Of a DNA stretch of 15,427 nt, positions 1-8,041 are shown one piece after another; position 1 is the first letter of the stretch, and each line of letters opens with the position of its first letter. Source of the stretch: an uncultured Beijerinckiaceae bacterium. Lineage in GTDB: Bacteria > Pseudomonadota > Alphaproteobacteria > Rhizobiales > Beijerinckiaceae. The position numbers and the translations under genes are program-made. The DNA lies in NCBI GenBank assembly GCA_937863205.1, contig CALMGA010000250.1:1-15427 (forward strand), written 5' to 3'. Under the pieces are notes generated by a model, which saw nothing but the letters and a program-made list of their open reading frames with translations, was not told where the DNA came from and did no database searches.

Positions 1-54
1 CTGACGCGTCAGCGGAGATCGATCAGCAAACATCATCGAGAATGAGTCAGACCC
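1..54. repeat. 54-bp repeat, left copy, inverted relative to the right end
   Basis: These 54 bases are identical to the reverse complement of bases 15373-15426. The outermost 12 bases (CTGACGCGTCAG) form a perfect palindrome. After base 54 the two copies diverge, although the next 15 or so bases can still be aligned loosely with one gap. At the right end this segment is in frame with a transposase C-terminus; here it runs into unrelated DNA. It may be a scrap of the same insertion sequence or a shared repeat on which the assembly broke. Confidence 0.9.
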
Positions 55-394
55 AGTATTGCAGGCTGATTGACAACCACGCGCTACCAACAATCCTGGC
101 TGACAATCAATCCTCTTTCAGCGGCCTGCTAGTGCAGACGGACGCCCAGCTGGATGTCAGCCGTGCCATGGGCGAACGGTTGATGGGCGACAGGCGCCAT
201 GCGGTTGCCTTTTGTTTCCGGCGTCGAACGACGATCGCGCGAAGAGGATGCATGCCGTCCGACGATCGAGCGCGGCCCGCGCCGGCTCCGCAGCGACGAC
301 CGGACGGTTCGCGACCGTCGGGCCGCTTGCCCCTTGTCAGCCGACCTCGCCGCCCAAACTTTGGCGGCGATCTCACTTTCCGGAGCCCCAGCCC
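55..394. other. Gene-free leader before the catalase gene
   Basis: I recognise no gene in this stretch. Open frames exist on both strands, but none has a convincing ribosome binding site or a recognisable protein. The plus-strand frame that continues into the catalase gene (possible start at 212) has low-complexity Arg/Pro/Ala content, as expected of untranslated GC-rich DNA. A promoter for the catalase gene should lie here, but I see no clear -35/-10 pair. The part nearest the left repeat may be IS or transposon remnant. Confidence 0.4.
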
Positions 395-1486
395 ATGGCC
401 ACACCGCTGCGCTACGACCCGTCCTTCGAGCATGTCGCCGATGACGAAGCGGAGACGATCCAGGGCATCGTTGATACCATGCGCGCGATCACGACCAAGA
501 CCCTGGACGACTCCGGCCACGCCAACCGTTCCGTCCATGCCAAGGCGCATGCGCTGCTGGTGGGCGAGATGAGCGTGCGCGACGACCTGCCGGCCGACTA
601 TGCGCAGGGCCTCTTCGCCAAGCCCGGCACCTATCCGGTGGTGCTGCGCCTGTCGACCAACCCCGGCGACATCCTCGACGATCGCATCTCCGTGCCGCGC
701 GGCTGCGCCCTCAAGGTCATTGGCGTCGCAGGCGAGCGCCTGCCGGGGTCGGAAAGCATGAGCGTGCAGGACTTCGTGATGATCGATGCGCCGATCTTCA
801 CCGCGCCCGATGCCAAGGCGTTCCTCAAGTCGCTAAAGCTGCTCGCCGCCACCACCGACCGCGGCGAGGGACTGAAGCGGGCGGCGTCCTTCATCCTGCG
901 CAACATTGAGAAGGTGGTCGAGGCGTTCGGCGGCGAAAGCGGCACCGCGATCTCGATGGGCGGGCATCCCATGACCAACCCCGCCGGCGCGACCTACCAC
1001 ACCCAGGTCCCGCTCAAGCATGGCCCCTACGTCGCCAAGGTGTCGCTGGCGCCGGCCTCCGCCAACCTGAAAACCCTGGCGGACGCGCCCGTTGACCTTG
1101 CGGGCAAGCCGGACGGCCTGCGCGAAGAACTGCTGGAGCTGTTCAGCCGGGAGGGCGGCGAGTGGGACCTGCGGGTGCAGCTCTGCACCAATCGCGACAC
1201 CATGCCGGTGGAAGACGCCACCGTGCAATGGCCGGAGGAGGAGAGCCCGCACGTCGCGGTGGCCCGCGTCCGCGTCGCGCCGCAGCCGAGCTGGGACGAG
1301 CGCCGCCATCTCAGGCTTGACGAGGGGCTGGCCTTCAGCCCATGGCACGGGATCGAGGCGCATCGTCCGCTCGGCTCGGTGATGCGCGCGCGCAAGCCGG
1401 CCTACGAGATGTCGTCGGGCGTCCGCGCCGAAGCCAACGGCTGCCCGATCCACCAGCCCCGCACCGCCGCAGACCTCGCGGTGTAG
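395..1486 (+). CDS. Catalase-family heme protein (y4iL/SrpA-like)
   Basis: Predicted protein of 363 aa, a small catalase-related protein without the flanking domains of classical clade catalases. Visible family features are the N-terminal VHAKAHALLVGEMSV stretch (the region holding the distal heme His), VVLRLSTNPGD, and QDFVMIDAPIFTAPDAKAF. These match the catalase-like family typified by rhizobial y4iL. Such proteins bind heme and may degrade peroxide or act as peroxidases; the activity of this one is inferred only. The ATG at 395 was chosen because CCGGAG lies about 9 bases upstream and family similarity begins at ATPLRYDPSFEH; the longer frame from 212 adds 61 low-complexity residues. There is no signal peptide, so it is probably cytoplasmic. 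It is one of the few intact genes in the left block. Confidence 0.85.
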   Translation: MATPLRYDPSFEHVADDEAETIQGIVDTMRAITTKTLDDSGHANRSVHAKAHALLVGEMSVRDDLPADYAQGLFAKPGTYPVVLRLSTNPGDILDDRISVPRGCALKVIGVAGERLPGSESMSVQDFVMIDAPIFTAPDAKAFLKSLKLLAATTDRGEGLKRAASFILRNIEKVVEAFGGESGTAISMGGHPMTNPAGATYHTQVPLKHGPYVAKVSLAPASANLKTLADAPVDLAGKPDGLREELLELFSREGGEWDLRVQLCTNRDTMPVEDATVQWPEEESPHVAVARVRVAPQPSWDERRHLRLDEGLAFSPWHGIEAHRPLGSVMRARKPAYEMSSGVRAEANGCPIHQPRTAADLAV

Positions 1487-1655
1487 GGCAAGCCTCATGC
1501 GGGGGCATCGCGCCGGCTGACGGTTGGTACGAACGGTCGAGGGACGATCCGTCATCGCAACGGTCGATCCGTCGGCTGGGGAATATATGGCACCGGACCG
1601 TACCGGGACCGGTTTCCTCGATGGTGGTTCACGCCGCCATTGTAGGAGGACCAGC

Positions 1656-2144
1656 GTGAAGCAGCATTTCATCGGAATCGCTTTCGCCATCGGCGTCGGC
1701 TGTTCGCCAGCCATCGCGGACAGTCCCTCGCTGCCCGACGCGGCCTTCGTCAGGAAGGCGTCGGTCGGCGACATCTTCGAGCAGGAGGAGGCCAAGCTCG
1801 CCCTCACCTGCGCGACCGACCCGCGGCTGAAGGATTTCGCTTAAGGCATGATCAGCCAGCACGCCGATGCGCAGAACAAGCTCGCAGCCGCCGCGACCAA
1901 GGCCGACGACAAACTCGAAACGGCGCTCGACGCGTCCCAGCAAGCCATGCTGCACAACCTGATGGGTTTCCAGGACGCCGACTTCGACAAGATCTACTTG
2001 GCCGATCAGTTGCAGTCCCACGCCGTGACCGTGTCCCTGCTGTCGGACTACGTGCAGAACGGTGGCAACAGCAACCTGCGCTCGTGGGCGAAGACGGCGC
2101 TGCCCATTGTCAAGGGGCACCTCGCCGCGATCGACGGGCTTTGA
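1656..2144 (+). pseudogene. DUF4142 secreted protein gene interrupted by an in-frame TAA
   Basis: A GTG start at 1656 follows a strong AGGAGGA (1644-1650). The frame encodes a signal peptide (MKQHFIGIAFAIGVGC, cleavage likely after AIA), then PDAAFVRKASVGDIFEQEEAKLA, typical of the DUF4142 four-helix domain. A TAA at 1842-1844 stops translation after about 62 residues, inside DPRLKDFA*GMISQH. The same frame then continues for 98 residues with normal DUF4142 content to a stop at 2144. Family members usually have Gln or Lys at this point, so a single change such as CAA to TAA would explain it. DUF4142 proteins are periplasmic or exported and often linked to stress or envelope functions, but their role is unknown. 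Reinitiation at ATG 1848 would give a product lacking the signal peptide and first helix. Confidence 0.8.
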
Positions 2145-2179
2145 GCCTCGCCTTCACCATCCCACTCCCGAGGACTTGC

Positions 2180-3320
2180 ATGACCTTCAGCCGCTTCACC
2201 CCGGCGCTCGCCACCATTCTCCTGTCCGTCTCCGCCGCGATCCCGTCGGCCTGGGCCCAGGAGGCTCGACAAAACAACGCGCAGCCGACCACCGGCGACA
2301 CGCTGAGAAGCACCTATGAACAGGTGACCGGCAATCCGCTCGGCGGCGCCGACACCGACATGCGCCACGTCGTTACCGCGCTCGGCTCGCTCGCCTCGCT
2401 TGGGCCGAAGCTGTTGCCGAAGCTCGACGCGCCCGAAGCGCGACGGCAGCCGAGCGCGGCCGATGCCGCTATGGAGATGCTGCGCGAGCAGGGCAAAAGC
2501 ACGCTGCCCGATCCAAGCGAGACGACGAAGAACATCCTCGTCGACGGCGCGCAGGGCAAGATCGCCGCCACCGTCTACAAGCCGGAGAACGCTGCGGGCA
2601 CGCTGGCGGTCATCGTGTATTACCACGGCGGCGGCTTCGTCATTGCCAACACCACCACCTATGCCGCGAGCTGCATCGAACTGGCGAAGGGCGTCGGCGC
2701 GGTCGTCGTCGAAGTCGAGTACTCAAAGCTCCGGAGAACAAGTTTCCGGCCTCGCACGACGATGCGGTGGCCGCCTACAGGTGGGTGACGCAGAACGCCG
2801 CCAGTCTCGGCAGCGATCCCAAGAAGATCGCGCTGGCCGGCGAGAGCGCGGGCGTCAATCTGACGGTGAACGTCGCCATCGCCGCGCGCGACCAGGGCGT
2901 GCCCAGGCCGGTGCACGAACTGATCGTCTATCCGATGGCCGGCACGGACCTCGACATGGCCTCCTAGAGGCGACCGATAGCAGCAGCGTGGCGCCGCTGA
3001 ACAAGGCGATGATGGCGTGGTTCTACGGCAAGCTGACGCGCTCGCCGGCCGAGATGAACGATCCTCGCCTCGACATCGTCGGCCATGCCGACCTGCACGA
3101 CCTGCCGCCGGCGACTGTCATCACCGATGAGATCGACCCGCTGCACGACGAGGGGTGGCTCTGGCGCGCAAGCTGCAGGATGCCGGCGTCAAGGTCGACG
3201 CGCACGACTAAATGAGCGTGACGCACGAATTCTTCGGCATGGGTCAGGTCGTGGAAAGCGCGGGAGGCCGAGGACGTCGCGATCCGCAACCTCAAGCAGG
3301 CCTTCGGTTCGTCAAGCTGA
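2180..3320 (+). pseudogene. Alpha/beta hydrolase (HSL/acetyl-esterase type), multiply disrupted
   Basis: The original protein would have been a secreted esterase of about 380 aa. The ATG at 2180 follows GAGG (2170-2173), and the N-terminus is a signal peptide ending at AWA-QE. The hormone-sensitive-lipase oxyanion motif YYHGGGF, nucleophile motif GESAG, catalytic acid region TDEIDPLHDEG and catalytic His in THEFFGM are all present, but in three different frames. I see five lesions: a 1-nt loss near 2723-2728 (after VEVEYS), a 1-nt loss near 2966 creating TAG, a 1-nt loss near 3153-3155, an in-frame TAA at 3209-3211 before the His motif, and a +1 shift (1-nt gain or 2-nt loss) near 3258. The original stop is TGA at 3318-3320. 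Translation as written would end soon after the first lesion, without the nucleophile Ser. No active enzyme is expected. Confidence 0.9.
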
Positions 3321-3424
3321 ACGGGGCAGGTTGAACGGGACATGCCGGAGGCGGTCGCGGCGCGTCGATCGCGCCTCCGAGCTGGTTCGCCCATGAGAAA
3401 CCATGCAAGTCAGGGATCCTGCAT

Positions 3425-4363
3425 ATGACGATCATCGACAGGGTCCTCGGCGGCGCCAAGGCGTCCCCGCGCGCGGCGACGCGCGTCGCGACTGAATGGC
3501 TCGACGTGGAGCTGTTCGACGAGGGGCCGCGCGGCGCGCCAGTCGTCCTGCTGCTCCACGGCTGGCCGGACGATCCCTTGACCTGGGCGGCGGTGATCCC
3601 GACGCTGAACGCCGCCGGCCTGCGCACCGTCACGCCCACCCTGCGCGGTTTCGGCGGCACGCGTTTCCGCGACGGGGCAACGCCCCGCACGGGGAATTCA
3701 GGCATCCGCGCGCAGGACGCCGTCGACGTGATGGACGCGCTCGGGATCGACCGCTTCTTCGTTGCGGGTCACGACTGGGGATCCAACGCGGCGGAAGCGC
3801 TCGCGGTTGGCTGGCCTCAGCGGGTGCCGGGGATTGCGATGCTGTCGACCCCCTCGCGCCTGGGCGGTGCGCCCACCCCGCCGTTCCCGCAACGCCAGCG
3901 GCAGTGGTACCACTGGTTCCAGGCGACGACGCGCGGGACGAAGGCGGTGCGCGACGACCCCAAAGGATTCGCGCGCATCATGTGGGACAACTGGAATCCC
4001 GCCGGCTGGTACGACGCGGCCACGTTCGACGCCGTCGCGCGGGCGTAGGAGAACCCGGATTGGGTCGACGTGACGATCCACTCCTACCGCGCCCGCCGGG
4101 ACGAGGCGGCGCCGGACCCGCGGTTGGCGGCGCTGGAAGCGAAAATCATCGCAACGAAGCAGGTCGCCACGCCGACGCTCTACATCAGCGGCGCTGTGGA
4201 TGGCGTGAAACCGCCCGAAGCCGCCAAGGGCGTGCCGGCCAAGTTCTCAGGCCCTTTCCAGGCGATGCTGCTCGACGGCGTCGGGCATTTCCCGACCCGG
4301 GAAGCGCGCGACGTCGTCGCGGCGGCCTTGATCCGGCATTTCGGCGACATGCACCCGGATTGA
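3425..4363 (+). pseudogene. Epoxide-hydrolase-type alpha/beta hydrolase with in-frame TAG
   Basis: The frame from ATG 3425 to TGA at 4361-4363 would give a 312-residue alpha/beta hydrolase. It shows LLHGWPDDP (oxyanion loop), GHDWGSNAAE with nucleophile Asp117, as in epoxide hydrolases and haloalkane dehalogenases, and GVGHFPTREA with catalytic His288. A TAG at 4046-4048 (codon 208) interrupts it in AFDAVARA*ENPDWVDVTIHSYRA. Relatives usually carry Trp in this ENPDWVDV context, so a TGG to TAG change is the simplest explanation. The 207-residue product would lack the catalytic His and part of the core fold. Everything downstream keeps its frame and looks well conserved, so this is a young lesion. 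A GTG at 4070 could restart translation, but only of a non-functional tail. No signal peptide is visible. Confidence 0.85.
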
Positions 4364-4485
4364 TCCGGCGGCCGTCAAATTCTCAATGGTGCAAGCAAAG
4401 GACGAGTTGGCTCTCGACGCCGTGGCCGTCGATCGATATCGGCGAGGCCAGCACGGCTGCGCGCCATGAAGGCGAGGTGATCCCC
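4364..4485. other. Intergenic spacer
   Basis: These 122 bases separate the broken hydrolase from the small secreted protein gene. I see no hairpin followed by a T-run and no clear promoter. The only confident element is AAGGCGAGG (4469-4477), the likely ribosome binding site of the next gene. Confidence 0.4.
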
Positions 4486-5031
4486 ATGAACCATCCGCAT
4501 CCCTACCCGCGTTTGTTAATGGTCGTCGCTGCGGCTGCGACGGTTCTGTCGACCTCTGCCGGACGGGCGGCGCCGAGCGAGACGAACAGCGTCGAGATCG
4601 GCCCGTGGAAAGTCGAAGCAGACTTCCACGGCTCCAGGTTCACCGGTTGCGCCATGAGCCGGACGACGCCGGACGACATCGAAGTGAGGATCGCGCGCGA
4701 CGCTCAGGGCGTGCTGCTGCGGATGACCTCGCCGAAGTGGCGCCTGGGCCGGGGCAAGTCGTACCCCGTCGACCTCGTCGTCGGGAACCTGGACGAGAAG
4801 GCCGACGTGTCCGCGAGCGGCGATGCCGTTGCCGTCAGGCTCACGGATGACGAGTTCATCGGCAAGCTGGCGCGGGAGAACGAGCTCGATGTGAAGGGCG
4901 CGGGATCAACGATCAAGGTCGCCCTCGATCAGAGCGCCGCCGCCCTCGACCGGCTCAATAGCTGCTATGAGAAGAATTCCGTGAGGTCGACGGACACAAA
5001 TCCGTTCGTCGCGCCCAGGCAGAAGCCGTAA
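4486..5031 (+). CDS. Small exported protein of unknown function
   Basis: Predicted protein of 181 aa. The N-terminus MNHPHPYPRLLMVVAAAATV followed by LSTSAGRAAPSE is a signal peptide, with cleavage likely near AGRA/AP. The mature part begins EIGPWKVEADFHGSRFTGCAMSR and ends LDRLNSCYEKNS. It has two Cys residues that could form a disulfide and no membrane segment after the signal. This resembles a widespread type of hypothetical exported alphaproteobacterial protein with an IGPW..xF..C start and a SCYEKN end; no function is known to me. The ATG at 4486 is supported by AAGGCGAGG 8-9 bases upstream. The sensor kinase starts 10 bases after its stop, so the two are probably co-transcribed and translationally coupled. 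That makes a link to periplasmic sensing possible but unproven. Confidence 0.75.
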   Translation: MNHPHPYPRLLMVVAAAATVLSTSAGRAAPSETNSVEIGPWKVEADFHGSRFTGCAMSRTTPDDIEVRIARDAQGVLLRMTSPKWRLGRGKSYPVDLVVGNLDEKADVSASGDAVAVRLTDDEFIGKLARENELDVKGAGSTIKVALDQSAAALDRLNSCYEKNSVRSTDTNPFVAPRQKP

Positions 5032-5041
5032 AGAGTCGGCG

Positions 5042-7936
5042 TTGCAAGGTTCGGATGTCAACTCCCTGACGCGGGAGCAGCTGGAAGCGGAACTGCGTCG
5101 ACTGCGGGCACAGACTGATGCCGCGCACGTCGGCGCGGCTCGCCACGACGCGATCTTCAACAGCGCGGTCGATTTCGCCATCGTGACCACGGATCGCGAG
5201 GGGGTCATCACCGGCTGGAACAGCGGCGCCGAGCGCATGGTGGGCTGGACCGCCGCCGAGATGCGCAATCAGGACGCGTCCCGCTTCTTCACGCCGGAAG
5301 ACCGGGCCGGCGGCCGCGTCGAATACGAGATGTCGATCGCCCTGCGCGACGGCCGCGCATCGGACGAGCGCTGGCACATGAGGAAGGACGGGTCGCGGTT
5401 CTGGGCCTCCGGCGAGATGATGCCGCTACGCGACGAGGCGGGCGGGCACCTCGGCTTCCTCAAGATCATGCGCGACCGCACCGCCGGGCACCTTGCCGGG
5501 ATCACCCTGCGCGACGGCGAGCGGCGCTGCGACGCCCTTCTCGGACTCAGCGATCAACTGTCCGAGACGGACGGTGATATCGCCGGCCTCACCGACGCCG
5601 CCTGCGGCATCATCGGCCAAACTTTGGGCGTGCAACTCGTCGGCTTCGGTCTGGTCAATCCCGACGCTGAGACGATCACGGTCGAGCGGGACTGGACCAC
5701 CGGCGGCGCGCGGTCGCTTGCCGGCACGCTCGGGTTCCGAGAGTTCGGGTCGTATATCGACGACCTCAAGCGTGGCGAGACGGTTGTCGTGACCGATGCC
5801 CGCACGGACCCGCGCACGCGCGCGTTCGCCGACGCCTTGGAGGCGCGTAGCGCCCGCGCCTTCGTCAACACGCCGGTCTACGAGCACGGCCGCTTCGTCG
5901 CCCTGCTCTACGTCAGCACCGGCGAGGTCCGCGACTGGACCCGGGAAGAGCTGCTCTTCATCCGCGAAGTGGCCGCGCGCGCCCGGGCGGCAACAGCCCG
6001 GCAGCAGGCCGAGAACGCCCTCCGCGCGAGCGAGGCGGAGCTTCGCTTGGTCGCCGACGCCTCGCCCTTCCTGATCGCCTTCGTCGACCGCACGCTGACC
6101 TACCGTTTCGCCAATGCGGGCTACCTCGACTGGTTCGACCTCCCACCTGAGGAGGTGGTCGGCCGGACCATCAGGGACATCACCGGCGAGCAGGGCTTCG
6201 CCGCCCGTCGTCAATGCATCGAGAAGGCGCTCGCCGGTGAACCGGCGCGGATGGACCTGGACTGGCCTTCGCCGGACGGGCGGAGGCGCATCGCCGACAT
6301 CCGCTACACGCCCCGGCGCGACGAGGGCGGGTCGGTGGATGGCTTCTACATCTTCGTGCAGGATGTGACCGCGATGCGTGATGCGGCGGCCTACCTTGCT
6401 GACCGTGCGGACACCCTGGCCCTGGAGGTGGCGAACCGCACGGCCGTTCTCGACCGGTCCTGGCGGCTTTCGCAGGAACTGCTGGTGATCGCGCGGCCGG
6501 ACGGCACGCTGGAGGCGGTCAACCCGCTGTGGACCGTACTGCTGGGCTGGAGCGAGCGGGAGCTGGTCGGCTCCCGGTTCGTCGAATACACGCATCCGGA
6601 TGATCTCGCCAAGACGCTTGAGGTCCTCGCCAGCGTCTTCGAGAAGCCGCTGAGCACGCCTTTCGAGTACCGCTTCCGGCATCGCAACGGCTCCTACCGC
6701 TGGTTCAGCTGGACGGCGGCGTTCGAGGACGGAAAGGTCTACGCGTCCGGCCGCGACACTTCCCTGGAGCGACAGCAGGCGGACGCCCTGCGCCAGTCGC
6801 AGAAGATGGAGGCGGTCGGCCAGCTCACCGGCGGCGTCGCCCACGACTTCAACAACCTGCTGACCATCATCCGCTCGTCCGTGGACCTGCTCCGCCGTCC
6901 CAACCTCAAGGAAGAGCGGCGCAAGCGCTACATGGACGCGGTGTCCGACACGGTGGATCGTGCGGCCAAGCTGACCGGGCAGCTGCTCGCTTTCGCGCGA
7001 CGGCAGGCGCTCAAGCCCGAGATCCTCGATGTCGGCGAGCGGTTGCGCGCGGTGGCCGACATGCTGGACACCGTGACGGGCGCGCGAGTGAAGGTCGCGA
7101 CCGAGTTGCCGTCAACGCCGTGCTTCATCCGCGCCGACCTCAGCCAGTTCGAGACCGCGCTGATCAACATGGCGGTCAATGCCCGCGATGCCATGCAGGG
7201 CGAGGGCACGCTGACCCTGCGCCTCGGCTGCAACCATGCGATCCCAGCGATCCGCGGCCACGCCGGCAATGCCGGCCCCTTCGCCAGGATCGACCTCAGC
7301 GACACCGGCAGCGGCATCGCCACCGACGCTCTGCCCCGGATCTTCGAGCCGTTCTTCACGACCAAGGAGATCGGCAAGGGGACCGGCCTCGGCCTCAGCC
7401 AGGTGTTCGGCTTCGTCAAGCAGTCCGGCGGCGACGTGGACGTGACCAGCGCGCTCGGAGCAGGCACCACGTTCACGCTGTACCTGCCGCAGGTCGAAGC
7501 CGATGAGAATCGCGACAAGGCCGAGGAGGAGAGCGGCCCCGCGCCCGGCGGCAGCGGGCAGCGCGTGCTGGTGGTCGAGGACAACATCGAGGTCGGCCAG
7601 TTCGCGACGCAGATCCTCGAAGATCTCGGCTACGAGACCGCCTGGGCCGCCAACGCCGAAACCGCCCTGGCGCGGCTCGGTGCGGACGGCAACGGCTTCG
7701 AGGCGGTGTTCTCCGACGTGGTGATGCCGGGCATGGGCGGGATCGCCCTGGCCAGGGAACTGCGACGACGGCTGCCCGAGCTGCCGGTGCTGCTGTCGTC
7801 GGGCTACAGCCACGTGCTGGCCGAGGACGACGCCCACGGGTTCGAGCTGCTGCAGAAGCCCTACTCGGCCGATCAGCTGTCCCGCGTGCTGCGCCGCGTC
7901 ATCGCGAAGAAAGCGATGCGGGTGGTGCGCTCGTGA
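5042..7936 (+). CDS. Soluble hybrid sensor histidine kinase, PAS-GAF-PAS-PAS-HisKA-HATPase-REC
   Basis: Predicted protein of 964 aa without membrane segments, so a cytoplasmic sensor. Order: short coiled start (LTREQLEAELRRLRAQ); PAS/PAC about 35-155; GAF about 165-325; PAS about 335-455; PAS/PAC about 475-585; HisKA with VGQLTGGVAHDFNNLL (phospho-acceptor His601); HATPase_c with N-box Asn713, G1 DTGSGIA (Asp754), FEPFFTTK and GTGLGLSQ; then a receiver domain with acidic E846/D847, phospho-acceptor Asp892 (FSDVVMPGMGG) and Lys939 (LQKPYS). All key residues are present, so kinase and receiver should both work. The start is TTG at 5042; no ATG or GTG lies in frame nearby, and the site (AAGAG) is weak, which fits coupling to the gene ending at 5031. 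No separate response regulator or output domain is in the window, so the partner is elsewhere. The signal is unknown; PAS and GAF pockets could bind a cofactor or small ligand. Confidence 0.93.
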   Translation: MQGSDVNSLTREQLEAELRRLRAQTDAAHVGAARHDAIFNSAVDFAIVTTDREGVITGWNSGAERMVGWTAAEMRNQDASRFFTPEDRAGGRVEYEMSIALRDGRASDERWHMRKDGSRFWASGEMMPLRDEAGGHLGFLKIMRDRTAGHLAGITLRDGERRCDALLGLSDQLSETDGDIAGLTDAACGIIGQTLGVQLVGFGLVNPDAETITVERDWTTGGARSLAGTLGFREFGSYIDDLKRGETVVVTDARTDPRTRAFADALEARSARAFVNTPVYEHGRFVALLYVSTGEVRDWTREELLFIREVAARARAATARQQAENALRASEAELRLVADASPFLIAFVDRTLTYRFANAGYLDWFDLPPEEVVGRTIRDITGEQGFAARRQCIEKALAGEPARMDLDWPSPDGRRRIADIRYTPRRDEGGSVDGFYIFVQDVTAMRDAAAYLADRADTLALEVANRTAVLDRSWRLSQELLVIARPDGTLEAVNPLWTVLLGWSERELVGSRFVEYTHPDDLAKTLEVLASVFEKPLSTPFEYRFRHRNGSYRWFSWTAAFEDGKVYASGRDTSLERQQADALRQSQKMEAVGQLTGGVAHDFNNLLTIIRSSVDLLRRPNLKEERRKRYMDAVSDTVDRAAKLTGQLLAFARRQALKPEILDVGERLRAVADMLDTVTGARVKVATELPSTPCFIRADLSQFETALINMAVNARDAMQGEGTLTLRLGCNHAIPAIRGHAGNAGPFARIDLSDTGSGIATDALPRIFEPFFTTKEIGKGTGLGLSQVFGFVKQSGGDVDVTSALGAGTTFTLYLPQVEADENRDKAEEESGPAPGGSGQRVLVVEDNIEVGQFATQILEDLGYETAWAANAETALARLGADGNGFEAVFSDVVMPGMGGIALARELRRRLPELPVLLSSGYSHVLAEDDAHGFELLQKPYSADQLSRVLRRVIAKKAMRVVRS

Positions 7937-8041
7937 GCGCCGGAATGTCGTGGACGGTGAGCCAGCCGTGAAATCGCGGCATGAGCAACCTCACCGGCGA
8001 CAGGGCTGCCCGGCGTGGCGGTCGCTCGGGACGGCGTCCCG
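7937..8041. other. Convergent intergenic region
   Basis: This 105-bp gap lies between the stops of the kinase (plus) and the aconitase remnant (minus). The short hairpin GGGAC-GGC-GTCCC (8028-8040) is the only clear inverted repeat. It lacks a T-run on either strand, so I do not call it a terminator. Confidence 0.35.

Noticed and set aside
212..394. N-terminal extension of the catalase-family protein
   Set aside because: The 61 extra residues are low-complexity and unlike the family, and the ATG at 395 has its own binding site.
107..550. Minus-strand open frame over the catalase leader
   Set aside because: It is Arg-rich, overlaps the real gene start, and has no recognisable domain; typical of the antisense of GC-rich DNA.
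1842..4048. Stop-codon recoding or programmed readthrough
   Set aside because: Both TAA and TAG interrupt neighbouring frames and several lesions are frameshifts, which recoding would not explain; intact genes here use ordinary stops.
4070..4363. Separate small gene starting at GTG 4070
   Set aside because: It is in the same frame as the upstream hydrolase and encodes that protein's C-terminal part, including the catalytic His.
3496..4485. Long plus-strand frame running into the small exported protein
   Set aside because: It is a shadow of the hydrolase in another frame (Arg/Gly/Ala-rich). Only the part from ATG 4486 looks like protein.
5426..6844. 472-residue minus-strand frame inside the kinase gene
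   Set aside because: Antisense of a well-supported kinase whose domains and catalytic residues are all in the plus frame; no domain recognised.
8028..8040. Terminator between kinase and aconitase remnant
   Set aside because: The 5-bp stem is short and lacks a T-run on either strand.
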